From NCBI RefSeq assembly GCF_040253635.1, contig NZ_JBEJGX010000003.1, positions 8,953,501 to 9,017,500 on the forward strand: DNA of 64,000 bases, written 5' to 3'. Below, in pieces: positions 31,216-40,261 of the stretch (position 1 is the stretch's first letter; every line of letters starts with the position of its first letter). The notes beneath the pieces were generated by a model. That model was not told the origin of the DNA. It saw nothing but the letters and a program-made list of their open reading frames with translations, and ran no database searches. Position numbers and translations under genes: made by a program. The DNA comes from Streptomyces sp. Edi2. GTDB taxonomy: Bacteria; Actinomycetota; Actinomycetes; Streptomycetales; Streptomycetaceae.

Positions 31216-32712
31216 TCAGGCAACCCAGTGCGCTCGGCGGGTGGCGGACGACGGTGAAAGCCCCGCCGCGAGGGCGGCGGCCATGCGGTGCACGGCCTCA
31301 CGCAGGGTCTCCGGCGACATGGTGTAGGGGATGCGCAGGCGCTGTTCGAACAGGCCCGGATCGGCGCCGAAGTACGCACCGCCCTCGATCCGTACCCCGT
31401 AGTCCAGGGCCCGTTCGGCCAGCGCCGAGGCGAGGGGCGCGCCGAGGTCGACCCACAGCGACAGTCCGCCGGGCGGCAGTTGCCAGGTCCACTGCGGCAG
31501 GTGCTCGGTCAGGGCCGCGGCCAGAGCGGCGCGCTGCCGGCGCAACTGTTCCAGGCGGGCCGGCAACAGGTCCCCGGCACGGGCCAGGAGGGGGACGGCC
31601 AGCAGCTGGTCCAGCACCGAGCCGCCCATGTCGGTGGCGACTCGCTGGCCGGCGAGTTCGGTGACCAGCCGCGCGGGGGCGCGCACCCAGCCCATGCGCA
31701 GACCGCCCCAGTGCGTCTTGCTCATCGAGCCGATGGTGATGACCTGGCCTGCCCCGCCGGGAGTGGCGCGGGAGGCGAACGGCGCCGGGGCGGGGACATC
31801 GAGCGCGAGGTCGGCCAGGGTCTCGTCGACGACCAACCAGGCGCCGGAGCGCTCCGCGGCGCGCAGGACGCGGACGCGCTCCTCATCGGGCATGAGGCAG
31901 CCGGTCGGATTGTGGAAGTCGGGGAGCAGATAAGCCAGTTGGGGCACCGCCTGGCGGAAGGTCGATTCGGTGATCTCGATGTCCCAGCCGGTGTCGGTCA
32001 CCGGGACCGACAGCGTGCGCAACCGGGCGCGGCGCATGGCCTCCAGGGCGTTCGGATAGGACGGATTCTCGACCATGACCCGGTCACCGGGCCGGCACAG
32101 CAGCCCCAGGACGAGCGTGAGCGCGTGCTGGGCGCCGGCGGTCACCAGGATCTGTTCGGGCATGGTGGCCAGACCCCGCCGGGTGAAACGCTCGGCGACG
32201 GCGGCGCGCAGTTCCGGAAGGCCGTAAGGGTGGTAGCCGGGGGTGTGCGCGTGCTCGGCCAGTCGGGGGGTGGCCTGGGCGAGGGCATCGAGGAGCGTCT
32301 GCTCCGGCAGTCCGGGGGCGGCGCTGGCCAGGTCGATCGCGGTGTCCTGAGGCCCGAGGAGCCGTGCGATGCCGCTGGGGGCCCGGCCCTCCGGAAGGGC
32401 CGTCCAGGTACCGGAACCCTGGCGGCTGTGCGCGTAGCCGCTCTCGCGCAGCAGGTCGTACACGGCGGTGACGGTGGCCCTGCTGGTGTTGAGGGCCGTG
32501 GCCAGCTCCCGTTCGGCGGGGAGCCTGAGGTGCAGCGCGAGGCGTCCGTCCAGTATCAGCGCACTGATCGCCCTGGCCAGGTGGCGGTAGGCCGGCCGCG
32601 CCTGGGCCGGGTCGGGCAGCATCGCGGCGAGCTGCCGGCTCCCCAGGGTCCGGTCGGCGCGGTCCGCCCGGTCTGTCCGTTCCGTGTGCGGGAACCGCTG
32701 CCGGTCGGCCAT
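31216..32712 (-). CDS. MocR/PdxR-type regulator (GntR helix-turn-helix plus aminotransferase domain)
   Basis: A protein of 498 residues, a GntR winged helix (about residues 40-110: LPAERELATALNTSRATVTA, VYDLLRESGY) fused to a fold-type I aminotransferase domain (about 140-480). PLP-binding features are LVTAGAQHALTLVLGLL, ENPSYPNALEAM, LPDFHNPTG and the Schiff-base Lys in IGSMSKTHWGGLRMGW. MocR proteins use PLP or PLP-amino acid adducts as effectors and often control vitamin B6 or amino acid transport genes. No obvious target is adjacent; the neighbours are a small secreted protein and, upstream, an ankyrin protein. Confidence 0.9.
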   Translation of the reverse strand: MADRQRFPHTERTDRADRADRTLGSRQLAAMLPDPAQARPAYRHLARAISALILDGRLALHLRLPAERELATALNTSRATVTAVYDLLRESGYAHSRQGSGTWTALPEGRAPSGIARLLGPQDTAIDLASAAPGLPEQTLLDALAQATPRLAEHAHTPGYHPYGLPELRAAVAERFTRRGLATMPEQILVTAGAQHALTLVLGLLCRPGDRVMVENPSYPNALEAMRRARLRTLSVPVTDTGWDIEITESTFRQAVPQLAYLLPDFHNPTGCLMPDEERVRVLRAAERSGAWLVVDETLADLALDVPAPAPFASRATPGGAGQVITIGSMSKTHWGGLRMGWVRAPARLVTELAGQRVATDMGGSVLDQLLAVPLLARAGDLLPARLEQLRRQRAALAAALTEHLPQWTWQLPPGGLSLWVDLGAPLASALAERALDYGVRIEGGAYFGADPGLFEQRLRIPYTMSPETLREAVHRMAAALAAGLSPSSATRRAHWVA

Positions 32713-32946
32713 GCCACTCTCCCCCGATTGGTCGTGCTCACCAGGCCAATCACTCTACAGAGGCGGCAGGTTGGCCTTGACGCGCAGGGCCGCGCAGGGT
32801 CTGTGCAGGCTCCGTGCCTTCCTTCAAGCCCTGCCCGGCTGCCGGGGTGCTGCCGGACACCTGTCGGACGCACTCCCCACGCCGCGGCGACGCAGGGCTG
32901 TCCGGGGCGGCGTACCCCCGTGGCCGTGAGATCTTGCCGACGTGTC

Positions 32947-33711
32947 TCACTCCCGCACGGCGTCCTGCAGAAGCGCGGCGATCAGGGCATGCCCCGTCTC
33001 CCCCTGCCATTGGGCTCCGCCCCTGCCGTCCGGTGAGCTGACCGTGACCTCGACCAGCTCCGTGCCCTCGGGACGGGGACTGCGCCAGACCTCGCACCTG
33101 CTGGCCGGGGCGGCGGCAGCCTTCTCCCGCAGCTCGCTCTCGACGTCCCTGCCGCACTTGTCGCGGGCCATGTCCCCTGCCGTCCGGCCCCACGTATCGG
33201 TGAGACGGGGGTCGGCACCGTGGAACAGCAGAGCCCGCACCACCGCGATCGATCCCCGCTCGGCCGCCGCCATCAACGGGGTCTGACCGCGATGGCGCGC
33301 GTCCGGATCGGCATCCGCCTCGAGCAGGAGCCGGGCGGTCCGGTGGTGGCCTCCGGCGGCCGCCCACATCAGGGGGGAGTAGGCGGTGCCGTCATCCTCC
33401 CGCCGGTCGGGGTCGGCGCCGTGAGCGAGCAGTTCGCGCACCGCCCCGAAGTGGTCCCAGCACGCCGCCGCACACAGCGGCAGTCCCGCACTGCCCGGCT
33501 CTCCACGGCTCTCCGTGTCAGGTGGGGCGCCCGCTTCGAGGAGCAGTCGCACGAGGTCCGTGTGTCCGCTCACCGCGGCGAGGTACAACGGCGTCTCCCC
33601 GTCGGTGTTCGCAGCGGACGGAGAAGCCCCCTTCCGCAGGAGCGAGTCCACGCGGTGCACCTGCCCCCTCTCGAGGGCGGTGATCAGTCGCTGGGTCAAC
33701 GACTCGGTCAT
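32947..33711 (-). CDS. ankyrin repeat protein
   Basis: A protein of 254 residues with about five ankyrin repeats over residues 5-180, recognisable by DGETPLYLAAVSGHTDLVRL, LLEAGAPPD, SPLMWAAAGGHHRTARLLLE and GQTPLMAAAERGSIAVVRAL. The C-terminal 70 residues are a different, beta-rich segment (CEVWRSPRPEGTELVEVTVS). There is no signal peptide, so it is a cytoplasmic protein-interaction scaffold of unknown partner. The ATG follows GAGGAAGGAAG and overlaps (ATGA) the stop of the small ORF upstream, itself coupled to TetR; the three may form one operon. Confidence 0.85.
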   Translation of the reverse strand: MTESLTQRLITALERGQVHRVDSLLRKGASPSAANTDGETPLYLAAVSGHTDLVRLLLEAGAPPDTESRGEPGSAGLPLCAAACWDHFGAVRELLAHGADPDRREDDGTAYSPLMWAAAGGHHRTARLLLEADADPDARHRGQTPLMAAAERGSIAVVRALLFHGADPRLTDTWGRTAGDMARDKCGRDVESELREKAAAAPASRCEVWRSPRPEGTELVEVTVSSPDGRGGAQWQGETGHALIAALLQDAVRE

Positions 33712-34028
33712 GCGGCTTCCTTCCTCGGGGCGTCATGGGGACGGGCCCCGGCCCTTGAGTCACTGCGCCTGCAGTTCTCCGGCACCGGCTGTTCTCCGGC
33801 ACCGGCGAGGGGCCACGTCTGCCGCCCGCGGTTGCACTCGTGGGTGACGCCCCGAAGCGCCGAACCGGCCGTCGTACGGCGGGAGATGTCACCGAGGACG
33901 ACGCCCCGGACGGGCGCGTCATCGATGGTCTGCAGGGTGGTGGTCACGGAGGCCGAGGCTAACTGCAGATGCCGGGGGAGGCGACGTAATTGTCCGGGCG
34001 ACGGCTCCGGCATTCCGGGTCCATTCAC
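33708..34028 (-). CDS. possible small protein coupled to TetR and ankyrin genes, two TTA codons
   Basis: A 106-codon frame that fits exactly between two genes. Its GTG overlaps the TetR stop (GTGA) and its stop overlaps the ankyrin start (ATGA). The middle (TIDDAPVRGVVLGDISRRTT) has the GC-rich third positions of real Streptomyces genes, but the ends do not. It holds two TTA codons, at about codons 14 and 22, extremely rare in this genome. The end includes a 17-bp tandem repeat (33774-33806, unit GTTCTCCGGCACCGGC plus one base). I recognise no family. It could be a bldA-dependent small protein, a decayed gene or a chance frame. Confidence 0.35.
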   Translation of the reverse strand: MNGPGMPEPSPGQLRRLPRHLQLASASVTTTLQTIDDAPVRGVVLGDISRRTTAGSALRGVTHECNRGRQTWPLAGAGEQPVPENCRRSDSRAGARPHDAPRKEAA

Positions 34029-34633
34029 CCACCGTCCGGGAAGAGCCGGTCCAGGTGATGACGGAGAACCGCTGCTGCGGCCTCCGGGGTGCGCTGGCCC
34101 ACCAGGACGCTGGTGCCGAGACCCGCCGACAGGGCGAGGAGGCTGATCGCCTCCGTGCGTACGTCCGTGCCGGGCGCGGTCAGGCCGGCCTCGCGTGCCC
34201 GCTCCAACTGGCCGGCCACCAAGTCCTCGGCGGCATCGGGGCCGTCGATGAACGGCTGGGCGGCCAGTGCCTCATCCGTCACGGAGAGCACGGCGTAGGA
34301 GGTGTAGACGAGGTGGAAAGTCCGGCTCTCCTCGTCGACGGGGAGAGCTTCGAGGAGGATGGCCTCGATCATCCCGCGTGGTCCCGGGGTATCCCCCGCG
34401 GCCCGGACCCGGTCGGCGATACGGGCGCCGAGTCCGGTGGTCAGCTGCTGCAAGCCGTGGAGCAGCAGCTTTTCCTTGGTCTCGAAGTAGTACTGCACCA
34501 GCCGCAGGGATACTCCTGCTTCGGCCGCCACATCGCGCATCCCGATGGCGTGCAAGCCGCGCCGCCCGGCGACCCGGACCAGCGCCTCGGCGATCTGGGT
34601 GCGCCGCTCTTCGTGGTCCACGCGCTTCGGCAT
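34025..34633 (-). CDS. TetR family transcriptional regulator
   Basis: A protein of 202 residues with a TetR DNA-binding domain at about residues 8-55 (RTQIAEALVRVAGRRGLHAI, MRDVAAEAGVSLRLVQYYFE). The C-terminal domain resembles TetR_C_6/BetI-type. It is divergent from an alpha/beta hydrolase gene with 121 bp between, which contains nested palindromes, so autoregulation and control of the hydrolase are likely. Confidence 0.88.
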   Translation of the reverse strand: MPKRVDHEERRTQIAEALVRVAGRRGLHAIGMRDVAAEAGVSLRLVQYYFETKEKLLLHGLQQLTTGLGARIADRVRAAGDTPGPRGMIEAILLEALPVDEESRTFHLVYTSYAVLSVTDEALAAQPFIDGPDAAEDLVAGQLERAREAGLTAPGTDVRTEAISLLALSAGLGTSVLVGQRTPEAAAAVLRHHLDRLFPDGG

Positions 34634-34687
34634 CAGCCCGTGCCCTCCGCCTCGTTCGTTCCGTTCCGGCCTGCGGGATCGGCTACA

Positions 34688-34730
34688 TGGTACCGCTGTA
34701 CCACTTTAGTGATACGGTGGTACCACTAAA
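34688..34730. promoter_or_regulatory. nested operator palindromes between TetR and hydrolase
   Basis: TGGTACC-GC-TGTACCA (about 34688-34703) is followed by TTTAGTG (34705-34711) and its complement CACTAAA (34724-34730), which enclose the perfect palindrome GTGGTACCAC (34717-34726). GGTACC-type half sites therefore recur in two phases. This is a strong candidate double operator for the TetR protein. Confidence 0.65.
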
Positions 34731-34754
34731 CCTGCTGTCAGGAGGTGGCCCGCC

Positions 34755-35714
34755 GTGCCCGGCACCACGACGCAAGACCACAACCCCGCCGTCGGCCGCT
34801 ATGTGAACGAGGCGGTGCGCGACCGGTACTTCGCCGCGTGCGACGCCGTCTATGCCCTGGGTCCGGCCCCGGCCGGGGAGTGCGACGTGGAGACCCGCTT
34901 CGGGACCACACACGTCTACCGGTACGGGCCGACGGAGCCCGGCGCCGCCTCCCGCACTCCGGTGGTCCTGGTGCACGGCGCCGGCGGCAACTCGTCGCAG
35001 TGGTACCCGAACGTCGCCGCCCTGAGCACACAGCGCCCGGTGTATGCGATCGACACCCCCGGCGATCCGGGCCGCAGCGTGCAGCAACAGCCGATCCACC
35101 AGCCCGAACGTGCCGCACAGTGGCTCGACGAGGCGCTTGACGGCCTCGGACTCGACCGGGTCCACCTCGTCGGGTCCTCCTACGGCGGATGGCTCGCCCT
35201 GAACCAGGCGCTGCACCGGCCCGGCCGGCTGGCCTCGGTCACCCTGCTCGACCCAGGCGGCCTGGAGAAGGTGGGACTCCGGTTCTTCGCCTGGATCTTC
35301 GTCAGCCTCTTCGCGACCTGCGCGCCGAAGGCGCTGCGTCCACGCCTCGCTGCCTGGCTCGACCAGCCGGTCCTGGTGGTGCCGGAACTGCGCGCGATGA
35401 TACGGCTCGGCGTGCGCGCCTACCGCATCCGCCGTCCCGCCCCGCTCCCTCTCACCGAAGCCGAACTGCGCAGTATCCGCACGCCGCTCTACCTGCTGCT
35501 CGGAAAGCGGAGTCTGCTGGTGCATCCCCAACGGCAGCGCGAGCGTGTCCCGCGTCTGGTGCCCGGCGCCCGCGTCGAGATCGTCGCCGACACCGGCCAC
35601 GGACCCCAGATCGACCACGCGGAGTCGGTCAACAGCCGGATGGTGAGCTTCCTGGAATCAGTGGACGGGCTCGACTCACCGGACTCACCGGACTCGCTGG
35701 GCTCCGCTGACTGA
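34755..35714 (+). CDS. alpha/beta hydrolase
   Basis: A protein of 319 residues with a complete alpha/beta hydrolase core. The oxyanion segment is VVLVHGAGGNSSQWYPN, the nucleophile Ser is in LVGSSYGGWLALN, and the catalytic His is in ADTGHGPQIDH near the end. The acid is probably in the loop after LYLLLGKRSLLVHP. There is no signal peptide. The C-terminus is a Ser/Asp/Leu tail (GLDSPDSPDSLGSAD) encoded by short repeats. GTG at 34755 with GGAGGTGG upstream. Probably repressed by the divergent TetR; the ester or other substrate is unknown. Confidence 0.85.
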   Translation: MPGTTTQDHNPAVGRYVNEAVRDRYFAACDAVYALGPAPAGECDVETRFGTTHVYRYGPTEPGAASRTPVVLVHGAGGNSSQWYPNVAALSTQRPVYAIDTPGDPGRSVQQQPIHQPERAAQWLDEALDGLGLDRVHLVGSSYGGWLALNQALHRPGRLASVTLLDPGGLEKVGLRFFAWIFVSLFATCAPKALRPRLAAWLDQPVLVVPELRAMIRLGVRAYRIRRPAPLPLTEAELRSIRTPLYLLLGKRSLLVHPQRQRERVPRLVPGARVEIVADTGHGPQIDHAESVNSRMVSFLESVDGLDSPDSPDSLGSAD

Positions 35715-35784
35715 GGTGCACCGGCGCCGCACCCCGACCGAAGGGGGGCGGGGGCGAGCCCGGCCGGACCCCCGGCAGGCAGCC

Positions 35785-37053
35785 TCAGCGCCCTGCGTCT
35801 CGATCGCCCCTGCGGTCTCCTCCCGCCCCGCGCTCGACCGCCGCCAGCACCCGGCCGGCCCCGTCCTCCGTACCGAGCAACGCCGCCACCTGACGGGCGC
35901 GATGACGGTATCGGGGGTCCCGCACGGCCTTCCCCACGGCGGCCGCGAGGTTTTCCGCGGTCAGCCGCTGGAAGGGGATCTTCCCGGGACCGACTCCGAG
36001 CGACGTCAGACGTGACGCCCAGAACGGCTGGTCCAGCATCATGGGAACGGGGACTGCCGGCACGCCCGCGCGCAGGCCGGCCGCCGTGGTTCCGGCCCCC
36101 GCGTGGTGGACGACGGCTGCCACCTGCGGAAACAGCTGGGCGTGCGGCACCTCGCCCACCGTCAGGACATCGTCCCCCTCGACCGACAGGCCCGCCCCGC
36201 TCGACTGGACGACACCGCGTACCCCGGCGAGCCGCAAGGCGCGTACCAGGAGGCGCCCGAGCCGTTCCGGGTCACTGGGCGCCATGCTGCCGAAGCCCAC
36301 GAAGACCGGTGGCGGACCGGCCTGGAGGAAATCCGCCAGCCTGGAGTCCGGTGTCCAGCCGGGTACTTCCGACGGCCACCAGTAGCCCGCCACCTCCATG
36401 CCCGGCCGCCAGTCGGCAGGCCGGGGAACCACCGCCGGGCTGAATCCGTGGTGGACGGGCCAGGTGGCCCGGCGCCGCTCCAGAGCCTCCCGTGTCACTC
36501 CCAGCCGGCGCTGCAGATGGCGCACCCCGGGAGCAAAGGCCCGGGCCAGCAATGACTGCGCGCACTGTCCCAGCGCGCGGTTGGCGAGCGGTCCCCACGA
36601 CGGCACGTCGAAGATGACCGGCGGGAACTCCCGGGTGGGCTCCAGGGGCTGCAAGAACACGCCGGCGCAGGGCAGTTGCAGACCCTCCGCCGCCACGAGC
36701 CCCAGGGGAGCCAGGCTGCTGGAGAACAAAAGCACCTCGGCCCCAGCGGCACAGGCCTCGGCCACCGCGTCGGCCATCTCCGGCGCCAACTCCCGTGCCA
36801 GCCGCATCTGTTCGGACTTGGGCAGGCCGGCGCCCTTCCCCGGCCTGTGCCCCGGCGTGTCCTCCGCTCCGGACGTGGCGTACCGGTCGAGCGGAAGGGG
36901 GTGAAAGCCCAGGCCGCTGCGGCGTACGAACTCGGCCGAGCGTTCATGGGTGGCCATCACCACCCGGTGTCCGGCGCGATGCAGCCGGGCCCCCAGGCCG
37001 GTGTAAGGAGCGACGTCCCCGTGCGAACCCGCGGTAGCGATCAGGATGTGCAT
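35785..37053 (-). CDS. GT-B fold glycosyltransferase (GT1, MGT/UGT type)
   Basis: A protein of 422 residues of the GT1 family, which transfers sugars from NDP-sugars to lipids, sterols or natural products. The N-terminal acceptor domain opens ILIATAGSHGDVAPYTGLGA. The donor-binding domain contains VFVGFGSMAPSDP and the signature VVHHAGAGTTAAGLRAGVPA followed by PMMLDQPFWASRL. It is the last gene of a three-gene block with a methyltransferase and an acyltransferase. The start at 37053 gives the expected N-terminus but has a poor ribosome site; the longer frame to 37131 has no family sequence. Confidence 0.88.
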   Translation of the reverse strand: MHILIATAGSHGDVAPYTGLGARLHRAGHRVVMATHERSAEFVRRSGLGFHPLPLDRYATSGAEDTPGHRPGKGAGLPKSEQMRLARELAPEMADAVAEACAAGAEVLLFSSSLAPLGLVAAEGLQLPCAGVFLQPLEPTREFPPVIFDVPSWGPLANRALGQCAQSLLARAFAPGVRHLQRRLGVTREALERRRATWPVHHGFSPAVVPRPADWRPGMEVAGYWWPSEVPGWTPDSRLADFLQAGPPPVFVGFGSMAPSDPERLGRLLVRALRLAGVRGVVQSSGAGLSVEGDDVLTVGEVPHAQLFPQVAAVVHHAGAGTTAAGLRAGVPAVPVPMMLDQPFWASRLTSLGVGPGKIPFQRLTAENLAAAVGKAVRDPRYRHRARQVAALLGTEDGAGRVLAAVERGAGGDRRGDRDAGR

Positions 37054-37233
37054 GGTCGGCAGTGTCCCGTTTCGTCGGCTGCGGTGATTCCGACTGCGGC
37101 CGGCTTCACCCGGGCGGTGTAAGCACCGCATTTCCGTGTGCAGTCGTACGCGTGGGAACCCCGCGCAGTGGTGTGGTGGACGAGGGCCGGGTGACCTCCT
37201 TGCGGGCGATTTCGCGGCATCCCGGCGCGGTGG

Positions 37234-38295
37234 TCAGTCGCGGCGTGCGATCACCCGGTAGGCGTTGGACAGCCGGGTGCGCCGTGTGAAGGGCGCCAGC
37301 AGGAGGTCGAGAACGAGGAGGACCAGGAGCACGGGCGCCACGGCCGGCAGGGCAAGCCCGCGGATCCAGCGGCTGACCGGCCCCGGCCTCCGGGGCAGCC
37401 ATGGCAGATCCTCGCTCGGCAGGACGGACTTGAGCATGTTCACCGCCGCGGAGGTCAGATCGGTGGGGACATGGGGCTCGTGCCGGTCGGTGGCCACGAC
37501 GGTGAACCCCTGCTCGGCCAGTGCACTGCACAGGTTGTCCAGGGGGACGAAGTGCAGATGCTGCGGCTGGAGCCACGGTCCCCACCATTGGCCGAGCAAC
37601 CGGGCGGCGGCGGATTCCGGGTCGGGCACCTCCACCAGGAGGTGGCCGCCGGGCCGGAGCGCGGTGTGGGCGGCGGCCAGTTCCTGCCGAGGCGCCAGGG
37701 TGTGTTCCAGGTAGTGATACATGCTCACCACGTCGTACTGGCAGGCCAACTGCCCTGCCAGACCGACGAAGGAGCCCCGGTAGGCCCGGGAGATACGGCC
37801 GTTGCGGGCGGCGATCTCGACGCCCTCGCCCCAGTCGAGCCCGTGGAACAGCGTGCCCGGATGGATCTTCCGGGCTTCGGCGCAGAAGTGGCCGTGACCG
37901 GTTCCCACGTCCAGCCACCGTGACGGGCGGCCGAACGGGAGCAGTGCCCGGGCCCGGGCCCGGTAGAGCCGCACCGCGAGGGGCGAGCGGGCCAGCCGGG
38001 CCATCGTCGCCTCGCCCAGGCCGTCGTAACAGTCCCGGTAGTAGAAATCCAGCCCATCCGCGCTCAGCCGGGGATTCTGGAACACGTGCCCGCAACTGCG
38101 GCACTGGTCGAGTACGAACGTCCCGGGCTTGTGCTGGGGGTGGTCGGTGGTGCGCAGGCGCCCGCGCAGCCGGGAGGAGGTGCACCAAGGACACGTGGTG
38201 CGCCGTGGTTCGAAGAACCGCTCCAGCCCGTGTGCCAGCTCGTCTTGGTAACGGGGCCGGTGGGCGGCGATCTGCTCGCTTCGCATACTCATCAT
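37234..38295 (-). CDS. SAM-dependent methyltransferase with zinc ribbon and C-terminal membrane segment
   Basis: A protein of 353 residues. Four Cys in two pairs (CPWC at about 36-39 and CRSC at about 68-71) form a likely zinc ribbon. A class I methyltransferase follows, with SRWLDVGTGHGHFCAEARK (SAM-binding Gly loop) and YDVVSMYHYLEHTLAPRQEL and LRPGGHLLVEVPDPES. Near the C-terminus LPAVAPVLLVLLVLDLLLAP is a hydrophobic anchor, so the enzyme probably sits at the membrane. Together with the acyltransferase upstream and glycosyltransferase downstream it may modify a membrane-bound glycolipid or glycosylated metabolite. GGAAAGAAG precedes the ATG at 38295. Confidence 0.82.
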   Translation of the reverse strand: MMSMRSEQIAAHRPRYQDELAHGLERFFEPRRTTCPWCTSSRLRGRLRTTDHPQHKPGTFVLDQCRSCGHVFQNPRLSADGLDFYYRDCYDGLGEATMARLARSPLAVRLYRARARALLPFGRPSRWLDVGTGHGHFCAEARKIHPGTLFHGLDWGEGVEIAARNGRISRAYRGSFVGLAGQLACQYDVVSMYHYLEHTLAPRQELAAAHTALRPGGHLLVEVPDPESAAARLLGQWWGPWLQPQHLHFVPLDNLCSALAEQGFTVVATDRHEPHVPTDLTSAAVNMLKSVLPSEDLPWLPRRPGPVSRWIRGLALPAVAPVLLVLLVLDLLLAPFTRRTRLSNAYRVIARRD

Positions 38296-38417
38296 GGGGG
38301 CTTCTTTCCGATGTGGTCCTGAGGGGGAGCGCTGCCACCGGTGCGGAGGGCGGGCCAGGCACGCCGGCCGCTCCGAAGACCGGGCGCACCGCACGGACGC
38401 CGGAACGCCTGGGTGCA

Positions 38418-39611
38418 CTACGCAGGGGCGGCGGCACGGGGACGGGCACGGCGGGACATGGAGAGGCGCCGCACACACGGCCGCTCCACCCCCGCATACA
38501 GCAGCCACGAGGTCAGCAGCACGACGGGCAGGCCGGCCAGGACCACGGCGACGTTGCTCCATCCATGACCCGTCAACGACAGGTACAGCAACCCCAGCAC
38601 CATGAAGTGGACGAGATACATGGCGTAGGAGATCTCGCCGAGGAACACCAGGACGGGCGTGCGCAGCAGCGACCTTCTGCCGCGCAGGTCCAGCTCGGCG
38701 GTCGCGTACACGAGCGTGGCGAGCGGGATCACGGTCGAGGCCGCGTACAGGAAGCTGTGCGGCAGCAACGCGGCGTTCACCACGATCGTGCTGATGACGC
38801 CCAGGGCGGCCGGGAGAACGCCGATGCGCGGAATCCGCATTCCCGCCGAGGAGAGACGGGCCAGCATCATGCCGAGGACGAATTCGGGGAGCCGCGTGAT
38901 CGGCAGCATGTACAAGGACCAGTATCCGGGGAAGGACGGTCCGCCCGGATTGAGGACGAACTCGTAGAGCACCGGGCAGATCCAGACGACCGTGACGGCC
39001 CCTCCCGCCCCGATCAGCAGTCCACGGCGTGACAGCCGCTCGACATACGGCAGAAGCAGGGGGAAGAGAAGATAGAAAAACCCTTCGGCGGCCAGTGACC
39101 AGGAAACCGGATTACCCGCGGAGACAAAGCGCTGGCTGGGAACCCAGGTGTTCACCAGGAAGAGACTGGAAAGGTTCGCCGGCCATCCGGAACCGTGTGT
39201 CGCCGTCCCTCCGGCACAGAGGAGCGCGGCCATGACCACGCACCAGGTCAGTACGTGATTGGGCAGAATCTTGGCGGCCCGGCGCCGCCAGAAGGCGCGT
39301 GCGGTGTCGCCCGGGCGGGCGGAATGCGTCAGCACATAGCCGCTCAGAATGAAGAAGAGCGAAACCGAACTCGCCCCGACCCATACCTCGGGTCCCAGGG
39401 TCCTGGCGAGGTGGGGGTTGATCAGCAGCGCACTGTGGGTGAAGACGACTCCGCCCGCAGCGGCGAACCGCAGACCGGTCAGCGAAGGCAACTGCCGGGG
39501 CCGGCCCGGTCGTGTGGTGTCCTTCGCCGACGGCTCCTGTGCACCGATGCGGCCGACGACGCGGCCGACCGTCGAGGTGGAGGGGGACGACGGTCCGGGG
39601 AGATCGTGCAC
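38418..39611 (-). CDS. acyltransferase family 3 membrane protein (OafA/YrhL type)
   Basis: A protein of 397 residues with about ten membrane helices. The family signature is near the N-terminus: LTGLRFAAAGGVVFTHSALL with the essential His, then SVSLFFILSGYVL and FWRRRAAKILPNH. NPVSWSLAAEGFFYLLFPLL is the second conserved block. Such proteins O-acylate sugars of cell-surface or secreted glycans and of antibiotics. GTG at 39611 with a perfect AGGAGG. First gene of the acyltransferase-methyltransferase-glycosyltransferase block (gaps of 122 and 180 bp). Confidence 0.88.
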   Translation of the reverse strand: MHDLPGPSSPSTSTVGRVVGRIGAQEPSAKDTTRPGRPRQLPSLTGLRFAAAGGVVFTHSALLINPHLARTLGPEVWVGASSVSLFFILSGYVLTHSARPGDTARAFWRRRAAKILPNHVLTWCVVMAALLCAGGTATHGSGWPANLSSLFLVNTWVPSQRFVSAGNPVSWSLAAEGFFYLLFPLLLPYVERLSRRGLLIGAGGAVTVVWICPVLYEFVLNPGGPSFPGYWSLYMLPITRLPEFVLGMMLARLSSAGMRIPRIGVLPAALGVISTIVVNAALLPHSFLYAASTVIPLATLVYATAELDLRGRRSLLRTPVLVFLGEISYAMYLVHFMVLGLLYLSLTGHGWSNVAVVLAGLPVVLLTSWLLYAGVERPCVRRLSMSRRARPRAAAPA

Positions 39612-40116
39612 GAGTGGCCTCCTGCGAGAACGACCGGGCCCATGACCACCACGCAGATGCACAGGTGCGCGGAGGGGGTCGCCGGGGGATCGACGGGAAT
39701 GACTGATCCGGCCCGTGCGGAGGAATGGGCGGCCCGTCGCGCGGATACCTCGATTGACCCACCGCTCCACGCCCGTGCCTAGGGAGGATGACCCGATTTC
39801 ACTCATACGGCCCAGGGGAGGCCCCGGTGCGCCGTAAGTCCCGCCCGCAGCAACGCCCGTATCCGCTGGTGGCCTACGGGACATCCCTCAGGCGTGCCCC
39901 CGGCCGTACAGGTGATTCCTGCGGACCTGTGGCCGGGCGGGTGGAGCGCGAAGCAGCCGCGGGAAAGAATGAGGTCATTCCGCCGTGCCATGCACACCGG
40001 CTGCCTGGGGCGCCGATCACCCTCAAGGGCAGGGCATATGACGAGGCAACGCATTCCGGTGCACAGGGTGCGCGGTAACACCGGTAACAGCGGTACCGCG
40101 ATATAGGAGCGAACTG
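39612..40116. other. intergenic region
   Basis: No gene supported. A frame starting at 39788 touches its ribosome-site-like AGGGAGG with no spacer and is not convincing. GGTAAC is repeated at 40074-40089 shortly before the leader ORF. Confidence 0.45.
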
Positions 40117-40260
40117 ATGCGCCGCTGCGCGTGTGCGGGAAATGCCCTGCGCGAAGGACCGGGCGGCGCGGACACGGCTGGGTCGAGGGGGAGGGAAACG
40201 CCTGCCTCAGGCGGGCCCGGATATCCACCGCAGGCCCCACTCCCACACCAGAGGTCTTGA
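40117..40260 (+). CDS. possible 47-residue leader ORF before the protease gene
   Basis: An ATG at 40117 with AGGAG seven bases upstream opens a 47-codon frame (MRRCACAGNALREGPGG at the start) that stops with TGA at 40258-40260, one base before the TTG start of the protease at 40262. The placement suggests a translated leader that delivers ribosomes to the protease start. The peptide itself is Gly/Pro-rich and resembles nothing I know, so it could act only as a regulatory ORF, or be chance. Confidence 0.35.
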   Translation: MRRCACAGNALREGPGGADTAGSRGRETPASGGPGYPPQAPLPHQRS

Positions 40261-40261
40261 G

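Noticed and set aside
39788..40078. 96-codon frame upstream of the protease
   Set aside because: The ribosome-site-like AGGGAGG touches the ATG with no spacer, and neither composition nor motif supports a protein.
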